Shown here piece by piece: positions 23,945 to 31,831 of a stretch of DNA of 31,831 nt. Every line of letters starts with the position of its first letter. Positions within the stretch are counted from its first letter, which is position 1. Under the pieces are notes generated by a model that was not told the DNA's origin, searched no databases, and saw nothing but the letters and a program-made list of their open reading frames with translations. A program made the translations under genes and the position numbers. The DNA is from Candidatus Stercoripulliclostridium pullicola (GTDB taxonomy: Bacteria > Bacillota > Clostridia > Christensenellales > DTU072): assembly GCA_017694145.1 (NCBI GenBank), contig JADINF010000003.1, positions 1 to 31,831 of the forward strand, in the 5' to 3' direction.

Positions 23945-24877
23945 TCAACGCCAAGCGATATTCGCGCGGTATTTTTCCATATAGTATCCGAGTTCTTTCT
24001 CGTTCAGGCGCCCTTTGATACAACCTATCTCGCTCACGCACTTACCGCCGGTGGCGTTACCTGCAAGCAGTATCTCGCCGAGCCCGAGCCCGTGAGCGAT
24101 GCCGTACACGAAGCCCGCAAGGAAATTGTCGCCCGCTCCCGTAGCGTCCACGCAACGGAATTCCTCTATCTCCTTCACGACAACCGTCTTACCGTTTTCT
24201 TTGCCGGCAGAGCCGCCTTTGTCCAGTTTGACCACGGCGCGATCGAACGTTAAGGATAATTCGTCAAGAGCGTCGAAAGGATTTTCCTTGCCTGTAAGCT
24301 TGCACGCTTCTTTCGTGTTTGGCGTGAAATAGTCGGCAAGCTTAAGATATTCGCCGTACTTCTCGTAACCGAGTTCGTCGTCCCAGCCCGTGTCGAGCAC
24401 TATGACCGCGCCTTCGTCCTTCAGTCTCCCGTAAACTTCCGCGTGTTTCAAAGGTTCGGCGAGCACGAGTTCGCTCCCTTTGAGCGCGTTATAAATCTTT
24501 TCTTCCGTTTCCGCGCAGGAAGCCTCCCCCGCGGTGTACGTGGCGATGGTGCGCTCGCCGGGAGTAAGCATGACCGTAGAGAGATTGACTCCCACGCCGT
24601 CTCCTCGGTAAACGTTCACGGGCTCAAGCCCGTAGGAGCGCATTTCGCGGCAGGCAAATTCGCTGAAAACGTCCTTGCCGAGATATGTGCAAAGCTTACA
24701 CTCGAAACCCAGACCCGCAAGATGTATGAGAGTCGCGGGATAACCCCCGCCGAGCAGCATCTCGAAGCCTTCCGAATACAGCTCCTCTCCTTCGCGCATC
24801 CAGCGCGGCAAGCCTTTATATACGAGGTCGACGTTGGTCATTGACACCGCGCCTATCTTCTTAATCAGCCTTTCCAT
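23945..24877 (-). CDS. PfkB-family sugar kinase
   Basis: PfkB kinases phosphorylate sugars or nucleosides with ATP in the cytoplasm. The 310-residue protein has the family layout: a sugar-binding lid near the N-terminus (MLLGGGYPATLIHLAGLG), ATYTAGEAS, an ATP-side NTKEACKLTG region and the anion-hole motif DATGAGDNFLAGFVYG carrying the catalytic Asp. The substrate is not clear: the GGGYPAT string differs from the GGxxxN of ribokinases and fructokinases. It overlaps the GH4 gene by 13 bases, so the two are one translation unit, and it probably acts on a sugar freed by that glycosidase or on the matching sugar before cleavage. The operon ends at the terminator at 23878-23907. Confidence 0.93.
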   Translation of the reverse strand: MERLIKKIGAVSMTNVDLVYKGLPRWMREGEELYSEGFEMLLGGGYPATLIHLAGLGFECKLCTYLGKDVFSEFACREMRSYGLEPVNVYRGDGVGVNLSTVMLTPGERTIATYTAGEASCAETEEKIYNALKGSELVLAEPLKHAEVYGRLKDEGAVIVLDTGWDDELGYEKYGEYLKLADYFTPNTKEACKLTGKENPFDALDELSLTFDRAVVKLDKGGSAGKENGKTVVVKEIEEFRCVDATGAGDNFLAGFVYGIAHGLGLGEILLAGNATGGKCVSEIGCIKGRLNEKELGYYMEKYRANIAWR

Positions 24878-26232
24878 ACTACTCCGAATTCCTTGTTGTA
24901 TTCTATATACTTATCTACTAATTTGCGGGATATTGTATCCTCGGCTACCAAAGGATTGCATTTTAGCGCTTCGACCGCTTCCGCGCGGCTTCCCGTAAGT
25001 ATGGCGCGCGCCGCTCTCCTTTCGTACTCTTTGACCGCTTTCAACAGACGCATGTTGACTTCGGGGATATTCTCGAAGCGGTGAGGTATAACCGCGTCTT
25101 TCGTGACGAGCGCCGTTATCTCCACCACGTCGCCGGCTTCGGCAAAAGGCACGGCGCCCTCCGCGGGCACGCACAGTATCATCGTCTGCGGTATGCCGCC
25201 CGCGACTATCTCTATGTAACGGAGCGCAACTCCCGCATAACCGCCGTCGTCGCGACTCATGGGATCGAAGCTCCACGGTATCCCGCGGGATATGCCCGTT
25301 TCGTTAGCCATGTACATTCTCTCGCGCTCTCCGTAGTATCTTCCGTAAATGCGGAGCGCTTCGTCGAACTCCTTTTCGACGTCTATGCGTTTGAGCGCTT
25401 CCGTCATCGCTTTGTTGACCCGCGCGATGAGCTCTCCGCGCGTTTCGCTTCCCGCGACGATATTGGCGTAAGCGCGTTCCGGGTAATAGTAATAGTACAG
25501 ATATTCGTTCGGAAGGGCTTCAGCCGCGGCTACCGTGGCTTTGTCGAAATATCTGAGATCGGTCTTTGCGTAGGCTTCGTCGCTTACGGCGAGTTCTTTC
25601 ATGACGTCCCGTCCGTCCACATATACGTTACGGAAAAACGAACAGTGATTGAGCCCGTACATTTCGCCGCTCACTCTGTCGGGGGTAACGCCGTAAAGCT
25701 TACCGAATTCGCGGAGCATACCGCTCGGCGCGTCGCAGATACCGAATGTAAAATCGTATCCCGCGTCCCTTAAAGCCTGCGCTACCAGTCCCGCGGGATT
25801 GGTAAAATTAAATACCTTCGCACCTTCTTTGGCGTATTTGCGCACCGCTTCGCAATACTTCGTCAGTTGCGGCACAGAGCGCATCGCGAACGACAATCCC
25901 GCGGCGCCTACGGTTTCCTGCCCGATAACTCCTTCGTCGAGCGCGGCGCGCTCGTCGCGCACCCGCATCTCGTCGCCGCCCGCTCGTATAGTCGTTATGA
26001 CGTAATCGACGCCGCTCACGGCTTCTTCCGCGTCCGCCGTCAACGTGAATTTCAGCTCGGGCGCGTTGAGCGCCGCCACTTTGCGCGCCATTTTGCCGTA
26101 TATACCCAGTTTATCAGGGTTGTTGTCCATGAAACGGAGTTCGTCTATCTTTAACCTCGCCGCCGCCTGAGCAAGACTCTTGGCAAGAAACATCGACCTC
26201 ACTCCTCCGCCGCCGATAACAGCAATTTTCAT
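24865..26232 (-). CDS. GH4-family NAD- and Mn-dependent glycosidase
   Basis: Family 4 enzymes cleave glycosides, often 6-phosphorylated ones, by an oxidation-elimination route that needs NAD+ and Mn2+. The 455-residue protein starts with a Rossmann motif (MKIAVIGGGGVRSM), has D36 and N38 near the NAD ribose, FNFTNPAG (141-148), the metal ligands C166 (GICDAPSG) and H196 (GLNHCSFF), and the PNEYLYYYYYPERAY string. Whether it prefers alpha or beta linkages, and whether the substrate carries a 6-phosphate, cannot be settled from this. GGAG precedes the ATG. It overlaps the downstream PfkB kinase. No PTS genes are near, so the phosphate could come from the kinase. A divergent sialidase shares its upstream region and a cre-like operator. 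Confidence 0.95.
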   Translation of the reverse strand: MKIAVIGGGGVRSMFLAKSLAQAAARLKIDELRFMDNNPDKLGIYGKMARKVAALNAPELKFTLTADAEEAVSGVDYVITTIRAGGDEMRVRDERAALDEGVIGQETVGAAGLSFAMRSVPQLTKYCEAVRKYAKEGAKVFNFTNPAGLVAQALRDAGYDFTFGICDAPSGMLREFGKLYGVTPDRVSGEMYGLNHCSFFRNVYVDGRDVMKELAVSDEAYAKTDLRYFDKATVAAAEALPNEYLYYYYYPERAYANIVAGSETRGELIARVNKAMTEALKRIDVEKEFDEALRIYGRYYGERERMYMANETGISRGIPWSFDPMSRDDGGYAGVALRYIEIVAGGIPQTMILCVPAEGAVPFAEAGDVVEITALVTKDAVIPHRFENIPEVNMRLLKAVKEYERRAARAILTGSRAEAVEALKCNPLVAEDTISRKLVDKYIEYNKEFGVVWKG

Positions 26233-26262
26233 ATCGAAGGTTCTCCTCTTTTCCGTACCGCT

Positions 26263-26271
26263 ATTTTACCA
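26263..26271 (-). promoter_or_regulatory. Extended -10 promoter of the GH4-PfkB operon
   Basis: On the minus strand TGG-TAAAAT forms an extended -10 about 30 bases ahead of the GH4 ATG. The -35 is poor, as is common for this class. The cre-like site lies about 45 bases upstream. Confidence 0.45.
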
Positions 26272-26310
26272 TAAACGTGCGTAAAATTGTATTGTATTTT
26301 CCATATTTTA

Positions 26311-26324
26311 TAAAAGCGCTTCCA
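26311..26324. promoter_or_regulatory. cre / LacI-type operator between GH4 and sialidase
   Basis: TAAAAGCGCTTCCA (the minus strand reads TGGAAGCGCTTTTA) matches the CcpA-type cre consensus with two mismatches and has the central CG palindrome AAGCGCTT of LacI-family operators. It overlaps the -35 of the sialidase promoter, so binding should repress that gene and may affect the divergent GH4 operon. No LacI-family gene is in the window. Confidence 0.55.
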
Positions 26325-26348
26325 TTATGTTCGGAAATATTGTATAAT
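26320..26348 (+). promoter_or_regulatory. Promoter of the sialidase gene
   Basis: A perfect TATAAT (26343-26348) stands 17 bases after a weak -35, TTCCAT (26320-26325). The leader of about 20 bases contains AGGAGG before the ATG. Confidence 0.65.
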
Positions 26349-26376
26349 TTTATTACCGATTTCCGTAGGAGGCATT

Positions 26377-27645
26377 ATGAAAGAACCCATCATCGTTTTT
26401 GACAGACAATTCGGCAACGCCGATAACTACCGCATCCCTTCGTTGGTCGTTACCGACGACGGTACCCTCGTTGCGTGCGCCGACGAAAGATTCTTTACAT
26501 GCGCCGACAATCCCAACCGTATCGACAAAGTCGTGAGGATCTCTACCGATAACGGCGAAACGTGGTCCGAGCAGATCACCGCCGTAAAAATGCAGGGAAA
26601 AGACAAACAACATTCTTCTGCGGCGATAGATCCCGCGCTTCTGTACGACGGCGAGACGGACACGATATTCATGCTTTACTCCATGACTCCCGCGGGAATA
26701 GGCATACTTAACTGCGCCAAAGGAACGGGCTTCGAGGACGGCGGTATCATAGTGCGCGGCGGAGGCAAAAAATACATTCTGCGCGACGGAGAGCTTTACC
26801 GCAAGGGACAGCCCACAGGAATAAAAGTAGACAAAGACGGCAATTATGAGGGCGGCAACGTATTGACCCGCGAAGGCGGTCTGAGCGTGCACCGTACCTC
26901 TTATCTTATGCTTATAAGTTCCAAAGACCACGGCAAGACCTGGTCGGAGCCCGTACATCTCAATCCTTCGCTCAAAGCGGACAACTATCACTTCATAGGC
27001 TCGGGACCCGCCAACGGCATACAGATAAAGCACGGCAAATATAAAGGCAGACTTGTATTCCCGATATACTACGGACTTGCGAAACTTCCGATGAAACTCA
27101 CTTCTGCCGTAATATATTCCGACAATCACGGCAAGACCTGGACGCGCGGCGCGACTCCTCCCATAAAGGGGCGTTATCCCGCCGACAAGCCCATCATAAT
27201 GCCCATGCGCACCTACCTTACGGAAAGCCAGGTCGTGGAACTTCCGAGCGGCGATCTTCTGTGCTTCATGCGCAACCATCATCCCAAACGCCGCATATAC
27301 GTATCGCGTTCGACCGACGGCGGCGCGACATGGACGGAACCCGAATTCTGCGAAGATCTGCCGCACTGCGTCTGCCAGATAACGGCTATCGCTTGCGAAT
27401 ACGAAGGGAAGTACGCAATACTTACGGTAAACGCTGCTTCCACCGAGAAACGCGAAAAAGGCGTTGCGAGACTCTCCCTCGACGAAGGCAAGACCTTCCC
27501 GAAGTCGCTCACGATAACGGAGGGCGAATTCGTATATTCTTCGGCGCAGATACTTAAAGACGGTACTGTCGGAGTATTGTACGAGGACTGCACCAAACAC
27601 GAAAACATCAAATTTACGAAGTTTTCTTTGGACGAACTGAAATAA
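26377..27645 (+). CDS. GH33 sialidase (neuraminidase), apparently intracellular
   Basis: Sialidases remove sialic acid from glycans. The 422-residue protein has the full family 33 set: YRIP (18-21) with Arg19, acid/base D50 before STDNGETW, further Asp boxes at 182-189 (SKDHGKTW), 248-255 (SDNHGKTW) and 312-319 (STDGGATW), E283 (TESQVVEL), Arg299 (CFMRN), Arg359 and the nucleophile Tyr387 (FVYSSAQ). A degenerate fifth box is LDEGKTF. AGGAGG precedes the ATG. There is no signal peptide, transmembrane helix or LPXTG, so it should stay in the cytoplasm and act on imported sialo-oligosaccharides. Its promoter overlaps a cre-like operator, suggesting carbon-catabolite control. It is monocistronic and ends in a strong terminator. 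The nan genes expected to use the sialic acid are not in this window, though nagB is. Confidence 0.95.
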   Translation: MKEPIIVFDRQFGNADNYRIPSLVVTDDGTLVACADERFFTCADNPNRIDKVVRISTDNGETWSEQITAVKMQGKDKQHSSAAIDPALLYDGETDTIFMLYSMTPAGIGILNCAKGTGFEDGGIIVRGGGKKYILRDGELYRKGQPTGIKVDKDGNYEGGNVLTREGGLSVHRTSYLMLISSKDHGKTWSEPVHLNPSLKADNYHFIGSGPANGIQIKHGKYKGRLVFPIYYGLAKLPMKLTSAVIYSDNHGKTWTRGATPPIKGRYPADKPIIMPMRTYLTESQVVELPSGDLLCFMRNHHPKRRIYVSRSTDGGATWTEPEFCEDLPHCVCQITAIACEYEGKYAILTVNAASTEKREKGVARLSLDEGKTFPKSLTITEGEFVYSSAQILKDGTVGVLYEDCTKHENIKFTKFSLDELK

Positions 27646-27687
27646 AAACCACTGCCAAGAATAAGAAAACATCCTTCGGAATAATAG

Positions 27688-27715
27688 AAAAACGGGACTT
27701 GTCGGTCCCGTTTTT
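27688..27715. terminator. Bidirectional terminator between sialidase and P-type ATPase
   Basis: A perfect 11-bp stem (AAAAACGGGAC / GTCCCGTTTTT) with a 6-base loop has a T run on either strand and serves both converging genes. Confidence 0.92.
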
Positions 27716-27769
27716 TGATACTACGGTTTATGCGTTCCTTTACGCGGCGCGTAAGTGCGGTGAGTAATA

Positions 27770-30163
27770 TCATTTTTCGATGGCGTTTTCTATTTTGTTA
27801 CGGAATCTTTCGGGAAGCCTCACGTGTTTGAAAAGATGCTGCATACCGACGAAGATTATCACGCTGCCCGCGATAGTCGGCAACGCCAATATGAACATAT
27901 CCGCGTTATAGGTATCGCAGAGTCCGAAGAAGGCGCGCGTCACGGGAAGGAAGAAACTTACCACGAACAGAGCGAGCAACAGCACGAGTAGCGTAATTCG
28001 TATCCAGGTGAAAGGAAGGCAGAGCTTGATAAGGAATATATATCCCACCGCCACCGTAACGATGACCGAAACCGTGGAGAGTTGCTCGGGCGAAATATTC
28101 ATTAACGGCGAAACAAGGAATATGATCACCACCGAGATCACTATAGTGAAGGCAACGGGCATGGAATTCCGCAAAACGGTCGAGAGGAATTTGCCTTTGA
28201 CTATCTCTTTGTTCGGTTCGAGCGCGAGCACGAAAGCGGGCGGCCCTATAGTGATGTAGCCGATGAGCGTAAGGTTTTTCGGCAAAAACGGAAGGTCCGC
28301 GGAAAGAATCATGAATATCAACGCGAAAAGCGTGCTGTAAATGGTCTTGATAAGGAAAAGGCTCGCGCTTCGCTGAAGGTTGTTGATACAGCGTCTGCCT
28401 TCCGCAACCACCTTGGGCAGACTCGCGAAATCGGAGTCGAGCAGAACGAGTTTACTGACGTTCTTACTCGCGTCCGAGCCGGACGCCACCGCTATCGAGC
28501 AGTCGGACTCCCTCAGAGCCATAACGTCGTTGATACCGTCGCCTGTCATACCCACCACGTGCTTATGCGCTTTAAGCGCTTTGACGAGCTGAAGTTTCTG
28601 GTCCGGCGTTACCCTGCCGAATACGGTATACTTCTCCGCGGCTTCGTAAATGTCGTTTTCGGTAACCAAAGTCGTCGCGTCGACATACTGATCGGCGTTT
28701 TTCACGCCGGCACGTTTAGCGACGCTCATTACAGTGACAGGGTTGTCGCCGGAAATTATCTTGATAGCGACACCCTGTTCGTCGAAATATTTCAGAGTGC
28801 TCGGGGCAGATTCGCGTATCTTGTCCGCGATCAATACTATCGCTTCGAGCGTAAGACCTTTGGGGAGTTTTTCGTTCTCTATTCGCTTATCGGATTTTGC
28901 TATGACCAGAACTCTCAACCCCAGAGCCGAATAATCTTCCAGCTCTTTAACTAGCGCTTTTTTGAGCTTGCCGAATACAAATTCGGCGGCGCCCATAACG
29001 AGCGCGCCGTCTTTGAAATTGGCTCCGCTCCACTTACGCGCACTCGAGAAAGGTATCACTTCTTCCGCCCGCTCGTCGCACTCCGCGTCTTTAGCATACG
29101 CGGCTATCGCCTGCGACGTGGGATTGCCGTCGCCGATATTGGCGGTGAGCTTTTTCATCATGCGCATGGTTTCGTCCGCGTCTGCGGCTTTCGGCACTAT
29201 GCCGGTTACTTCCATACAGCCTTCGGTAATGGTGCCGGTCTTATCGAGACACAGCACGTCCACCCTCGCGAGCGCTTCGGTACAATACAGATCCTGCGCA
29301 AGCGCGTGATGCCGCGCAAGTCTCAATACGCTTACGCAGAATACCGCGCTCGTAAGAGCTACGAGTCCGCTCGGGATCATGCCTATAAGAGTACCCAATA
29401 CCGTCAGAACGGTTGCGTTGAGTTCGTCCGCGCCATGCGCGAAATACTTGACGCAGAATAACGCTATGCCTATCGGAACGATTATTATCGACATGAATTT
29501 GATGACTTTCATCAGACTGCGGTATATTTCGCTGTTCTGCGCCTTCAGTTTTTTGGCGCTCTCCGTTATTTTAGCCGCGTAATTGTCTTTGCCGATATGT
29601 ATGACGCGCACGTATGCCGTTCCGCTTATAACGAAAGAGCCGCTTTTGAGCTCCTCGCCCTCGCTTTTCGCCACGGGATCGGATTCGCCGGTAATAAGCG
29701 CTTCGTTGACCTCCAGTTTACCTTCTATCACCACCGAATCCGCGCAGATCTGATCGCCCGCGGACAGTTTGATGACGTCGTCGAGCACGATGTCTTTGAG
29801 CATGATCTCAGTTTCCGCCCCGTCTCGTATCGCGATCACTTTGGGCGCCGACAGTAACGACAGTTTGTCTATCGTCCGCTTCGCCATAAGCTCCTGCACT
29901 ATACCGATAAGACAGTTGACTATCGCCACGAGAAGATATCCGTAATTAGCGAGCCCCTCGAAATCGTGCGTGATGAAAAACGCCATTATTACGCCGATGA
30001 CCGCAAAAAGTATATTGAAAAAAGTGAAAATGTTCGTCCGCAAAATCTGCGCGACGCTCTTGGTCTTGACGTTGACGTCGCCGTTTACCTTTTTTTCTGC
30101 AATACGCGCGCTGACTTCTTCCGCAGTCAGACCTGCAATATTTGCGGCAAGATTATCGTTCAT
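27770..30163 (-). CDS. P-type cation-transporting ATPase
   Basis: P-type ATPases pump cations across the membrane using ATP. The start at 30163 has AAGGGA before it and gives 797 residues; an in-frame ATG four codons upstream lacks a ribosome site. In order there are transmembrane helices 1-2, an actuator domain with TGES (158-161), helices 3-4, the phosphorylation motif DKTGT (D307), the nucleotide domain, TGDGIND (540-546) and six C-terminal helices. Helix 4 reads MIPSGL (262-267), where calcium and magnesium pumps have PEGL or PEML, so the usual ion-binding Glu is Ser. This matches the CtpE-like branch, linked in Mycobacterium to calcium uptake, but the ion here is unproven. There are no heavy-metal domains. 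It stands alone, between a strong promoter and the shared terminator. Confidence 0.93.
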   Translation of the reverse strand: MNDNLAANIAGLTAEEVSARIAEKKVNGDVNVKTKSVAQILRTNIFTFFNILFAVIGVIMAFFITHDFEGLANYGYLLVAIVNCLIGIVQELMAKRTIDKLSLLSAPKVIAIRDGAETEIMLKDIVLDDVIKLSAGDQICADSVVIEGKLEVNEALITGESDPVAKSEGEELKSGSFVISGTAYVRVIHIGKDNYAAKITESAKKLKAQNSEIYRSLMKVIKFMSIIIVPIGIALFCVKYFAHGADELNATVLTVLGTLIGMIPSGLVALTSAVFCVSVLRLARHHALAQDLYCTEALARVDVLCLDKTGTITEGCMEVTGIVPKAADADETMRMMKKLTANIGDGNPTSQAIAAYAKDAECDERAEEVIPFSSARKWSGANFKDGALVMGAAEFVFGKLKKALVKELEDYSALGLRVLVIAKSDKRIENEKLPKGLTLEAIVLIADKIRESAPSTLKYFDEQGVAIKIISGDNPVTVMSVAKRAGVKNADQYVDATTLVTENDIYEAAEKYTVFGRVTPDQKLQLVKALKAHKHVVGMTGDGINDVMALRESDCSIAVASGSDASKNVSKLVLLDSDFASLPKVVAEGRRCINNLQRSASLFLIKTIYSTLFALIFMILSADLPFLPKNLTLIGYITIGPPAFVLALEPNKEIVKGKFLSTVLRNSMPVAFTIVISVVIIFLVSPLMNISPEQLSTVSVIVTVAVGYIFLIKLCLPFTWIRITLLVLLLALFVVSFFLPVTRAFFGLCDTYNADMFILALPTIAGSVIIFVGMQHLFKHVRLPERFRNKIENAIEK

Positions 30164-30193
30164 ATTTCCCTTCATCCGTATTTAATTTATTTT

Positions 30194-30222
30194 ATTATAA
30201 TTTATTTATTATCCGATTTCAA
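30194..30222 (-). promoter_or_regulatory. Promoter of the P-type ATPase gene
   Basis: On the minus strand TTGAAA (30217-30222), 17 bases and a perfect TATAAT (30194-30199) make a strong promoter. The start near 30187 gives a leader of about 24 bases to the preferred ATG and only about 12 to the upstream one. Confidence 0.8.
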
Positions 30223-30289
30223 CAAAAATCGCATTATATCTTGCTCCGAATTGCAAAATTTGATATCCTTTCATTAAGAGGAGGAGCCT

Positions 30290-31831
30290 ATGCCCGCCGT
30301 TATAATTTCAATATGCGTTATCCTGTGCGCGTTCGCCGCGGCAGTCGCGGCGACTTTTTACGCGACGAAAATCCGCTTGCGCAAAAAACGCTCCCATTCG
30401 CTGACCATAGATTATTCCGAGTGCGAAGGAAAAGTATCTCACTGCGCCACGGGCTGGCTGTACGGAATGGCGGAAAAAGACGTCCCCTCCCGAAATCTCC
30501 TCAAAGCGCTCGCACCCGACGTCGCGGTCTGTAAAGTCCCCGGCGGCAAGCAACATCCGGTAGGCGATCTTCTCGATACAGCGGAAACTTTTATGTCCGC
30601 GGGCGGTCGCCGCCTGATGGTCTATCTTCAGGATCTTTTCCCCGATTGGTACTACGTTTACGAAGGACAAGAGGATTTTCTTGCAAAAGTACGCTTCGCC
30701 ATGCCCCTTATACTCGGACAACCCTTTGCGGACAAGACGGCGTGCTGCCCTTTCAACGAGAACGAAAACGGCAAATGGTACGGGGATTTCCGCAAAGAAG
30801 CTTCCCGTAAGCTCTTCTACGCCGACTGGCTGGCGGTCTACAAAGTTATACGCGAATATTCCGCGGATATCAAAATCGCGGGTCCCGGTTTCATGAATTA
30901 CAACGAGGAATATATGGAAGATTTTCTCCGCTTCTGTATAGAAAACGATTGTTTGCCGGACATAACTATATGGCACGAGCTGAGCAAACATTCCTATTAC
31001 CGTTTTGAAAAGAATTACGACGCCTACCGCGCGCTCGAACAAAAACTGGGACTTTCTCCCATCGAAATATGTATAAGCGAATACGGTCAGATGTGCGACA
31101 ACGGCGTACCGGGTAAAATGGTGCAATACATATCGATGTTCGAAAGTAAAAAAGTTTCGGCGTGCATAGCGTTCTGGCGACTTGCCGACAACCTCGGAGA
31201 ACTCGCCGCCGACAACGACGCTCCCGCGGCGGCATGGTGGTTGTATCACCGGTACGGCGAAATGCGCGGAAACACCTATCGCGCGACGAACGCCGAGCCG
31301 ATCAAGTCGCGTTTCCGCGCCGTGACATCTTACGACGAGGAAAAACGTCTGATAACGGTTATCGCGGGCGGAGGAAACGGAAAAGCAAGCATAGAACTCA
31401 GAAACGTAAACACGCTTAAAGGGCTTGAAAACGCCGCCGTGCTTTACGCGGAAAAGGAGTATATCGAATATTCCGGGCTCGGATACGCGACTACCGCGCC
31501 GTCGAAATGCGCTCCGTTCGCCGTAAAAGTTACCGAAGGCGGCGCGCGGATAGAACTTGAAAACATACGCGAAGACAAAGCGTATCGCATAACGCTTTCG
31601 GCTACGCCGCGGGTAAGCGTTTCGGTAACGCCGATTTGCGCCGAAGGGACGAGATACGAAGCGGAATGCGCCGAATACGTGGGACTCGACAGAAAAGAAA
31701 GAGCTAACGCGCTTTACAAAATAAATTACGCCGCGTCCGGCAAAGGGCTTGTCCGCAACGTGAGCGGCAAAGGAAAAGCCGTTACTTTCACGGTATCCGT
31801 ACCGAAAGAAGGAGAATATACGGTCAAAGTC
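30290..31831 (+). CDS. Membrane-anchored clan-A-like glycosidase, partial (runs off the end)
   Basis: The first 514 codons are present and the frame is still open at the edge. GGAGGAG precedes the ATG. Residues 4-24 form a hydrophobic helix followed by a basic stretch (KIRLRKKR), so the protein is probably anchored, or secreted, with the enzyme outside. The catalytic domain (about 40-325) looks like a clan-A barrel: FNENEN (155-160), with the likely acid/base E157 after N156, and ISEYG, with the likely nucleophile E264. It resembles family 39 or related glycosidases more than families 2 or 5, but the family is uncertain. A beta-sandwich linker follows, then near residue 455 a module beginning YEAECAEYVG, similar to the start of CBM6/35-type sugar-binding modules, cut by the window edge. 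No convincing promoter was found. Confidence 0.85.
   Translation, partial: MPAVIISICVILCAFAAAVAATFYATKIRLRKKRSHSLTIDYSECEGKVSHCATGWLYGMAEKDVPSRNLLKALAPDVAVCKVPGGKQHPVGDLLDTAETFMSAGGRRLMVYLQDLFPDWYYVYEGQEDFLAKVRFAMPLILGQPFADKTACCPFNENENGKWYGDFRKEASRKLFYADWLAVYKVIREYSADIKIAGPGFMNYNEEYMEDFLRFCIENDCLPDITIWHELSKHSYYRFEKNYDAYRALEQKLGLSPIEICISEYGQMCDNGVPGKMVQYISMFESKKVSACIAFWRLADNLGELAADNDAPAAAWWLYHRYGEMRGNTYRATNAEPIKSRFRAVTSYDEEKRLITVIAGGGNGKASIELRNVNTLKGLENAAVLYAEKEYIEYSGLGYATTAPSKCAPFAVKVTEGGARIELENIREDKAYRITLSATPRVSVSVTPICAEGTRYEAECAEYVGLDRKERANALYKINYAASGKGLVRNVSGKGKAVTFTVSVPKEGEYTVKV

Noticed and set aside
26353..27672. A minus-strand open frame opposite the sialidase
   Set aside because: The plus strand encodes a sialidase with all catalytic residues, so the antisense frame is a shadow.
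1..31831. CRISPR arrays, tRNA or rRNA genes, insertion sequences and prophage genes
   Set aside because: No regularly spaced repeats, cloverleaf-like segments, transposase or phage proteins were seen on either strand.

Overview
The window looks like chromosomal DNA from an anaerobic, Gram-positive, Clostridia-like bacterium of mid GC content, possibly an uncultured gut lineage. The support is AGGAGG-type ribosome sites, the Bacillota-style order ecfA1-ecfA2-ecfT-truA-rplM-rpsI, an HtrA/two-component cluster, several sugar-degrading genes and the lack of any outer-membrane gene. The exact taxon is inference. I see no rRNA, tRNA, CRISPR array, insertion sequence or phage gene. No stretch over 300 bases lacks a gene.

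Layout. 1-271 is the start of glmM (minus, cut by the window edge). 376-2092 holds a nucleosidase (mtn) and a small membrane-anchored protein. 2206-10168 is one minus-strand block with an ABC exporter (ATPase and permease) followed by two tandem paralogous surface proteins with Ig-like (Big2) and beta-helix regions; it starts at a near-consensus promoter (10235-10263) and ends at a hairpin terminator (2133-2165). nagB (10418-11146, plus) is divergent from it and is separated by a hairpin cluster from the converging rplM-rpsI operon. 12345-15641 is ecfA1-ecfA2-ecfT-truA with ATGA overlaps. 15723-19594 is htrA, response regulator, histidine kinase and a CYTH protein, closely packed. 19718-20914 carries pyrophosphatase and an HD-domain protein.

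From 20968 to the end the theme is carbohydrate. A GH32-like gene and a GH2-like gene diverge from back-to-back promoters, and both appear to lack key catalytic residues. A GH4 glycosidase overlaps a PfkB sugar kinase. Divergent from these is an intact GH33 sialidase with no signal peptide, whose promoter overlaps a cre/LacI-type operator. A P-type cation ATPase follows, then a membrane-anchored clan-A-like glycosidase that runs off the end.

How it fits together (inference): sugars from host or plant glycans are trimmed outside by the anchored glycosidase, phosphorylated or cleaved inside by GH4, PfkB and sialidase, and amino sugars are channelled by nagB toward fructose-6-phosphate or by glmM toward cell wall. 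The HtrA/two-component cluster suits envelope-stress control. The least explained unit is the ABC exporter with the duplicated beta-helix proteins.
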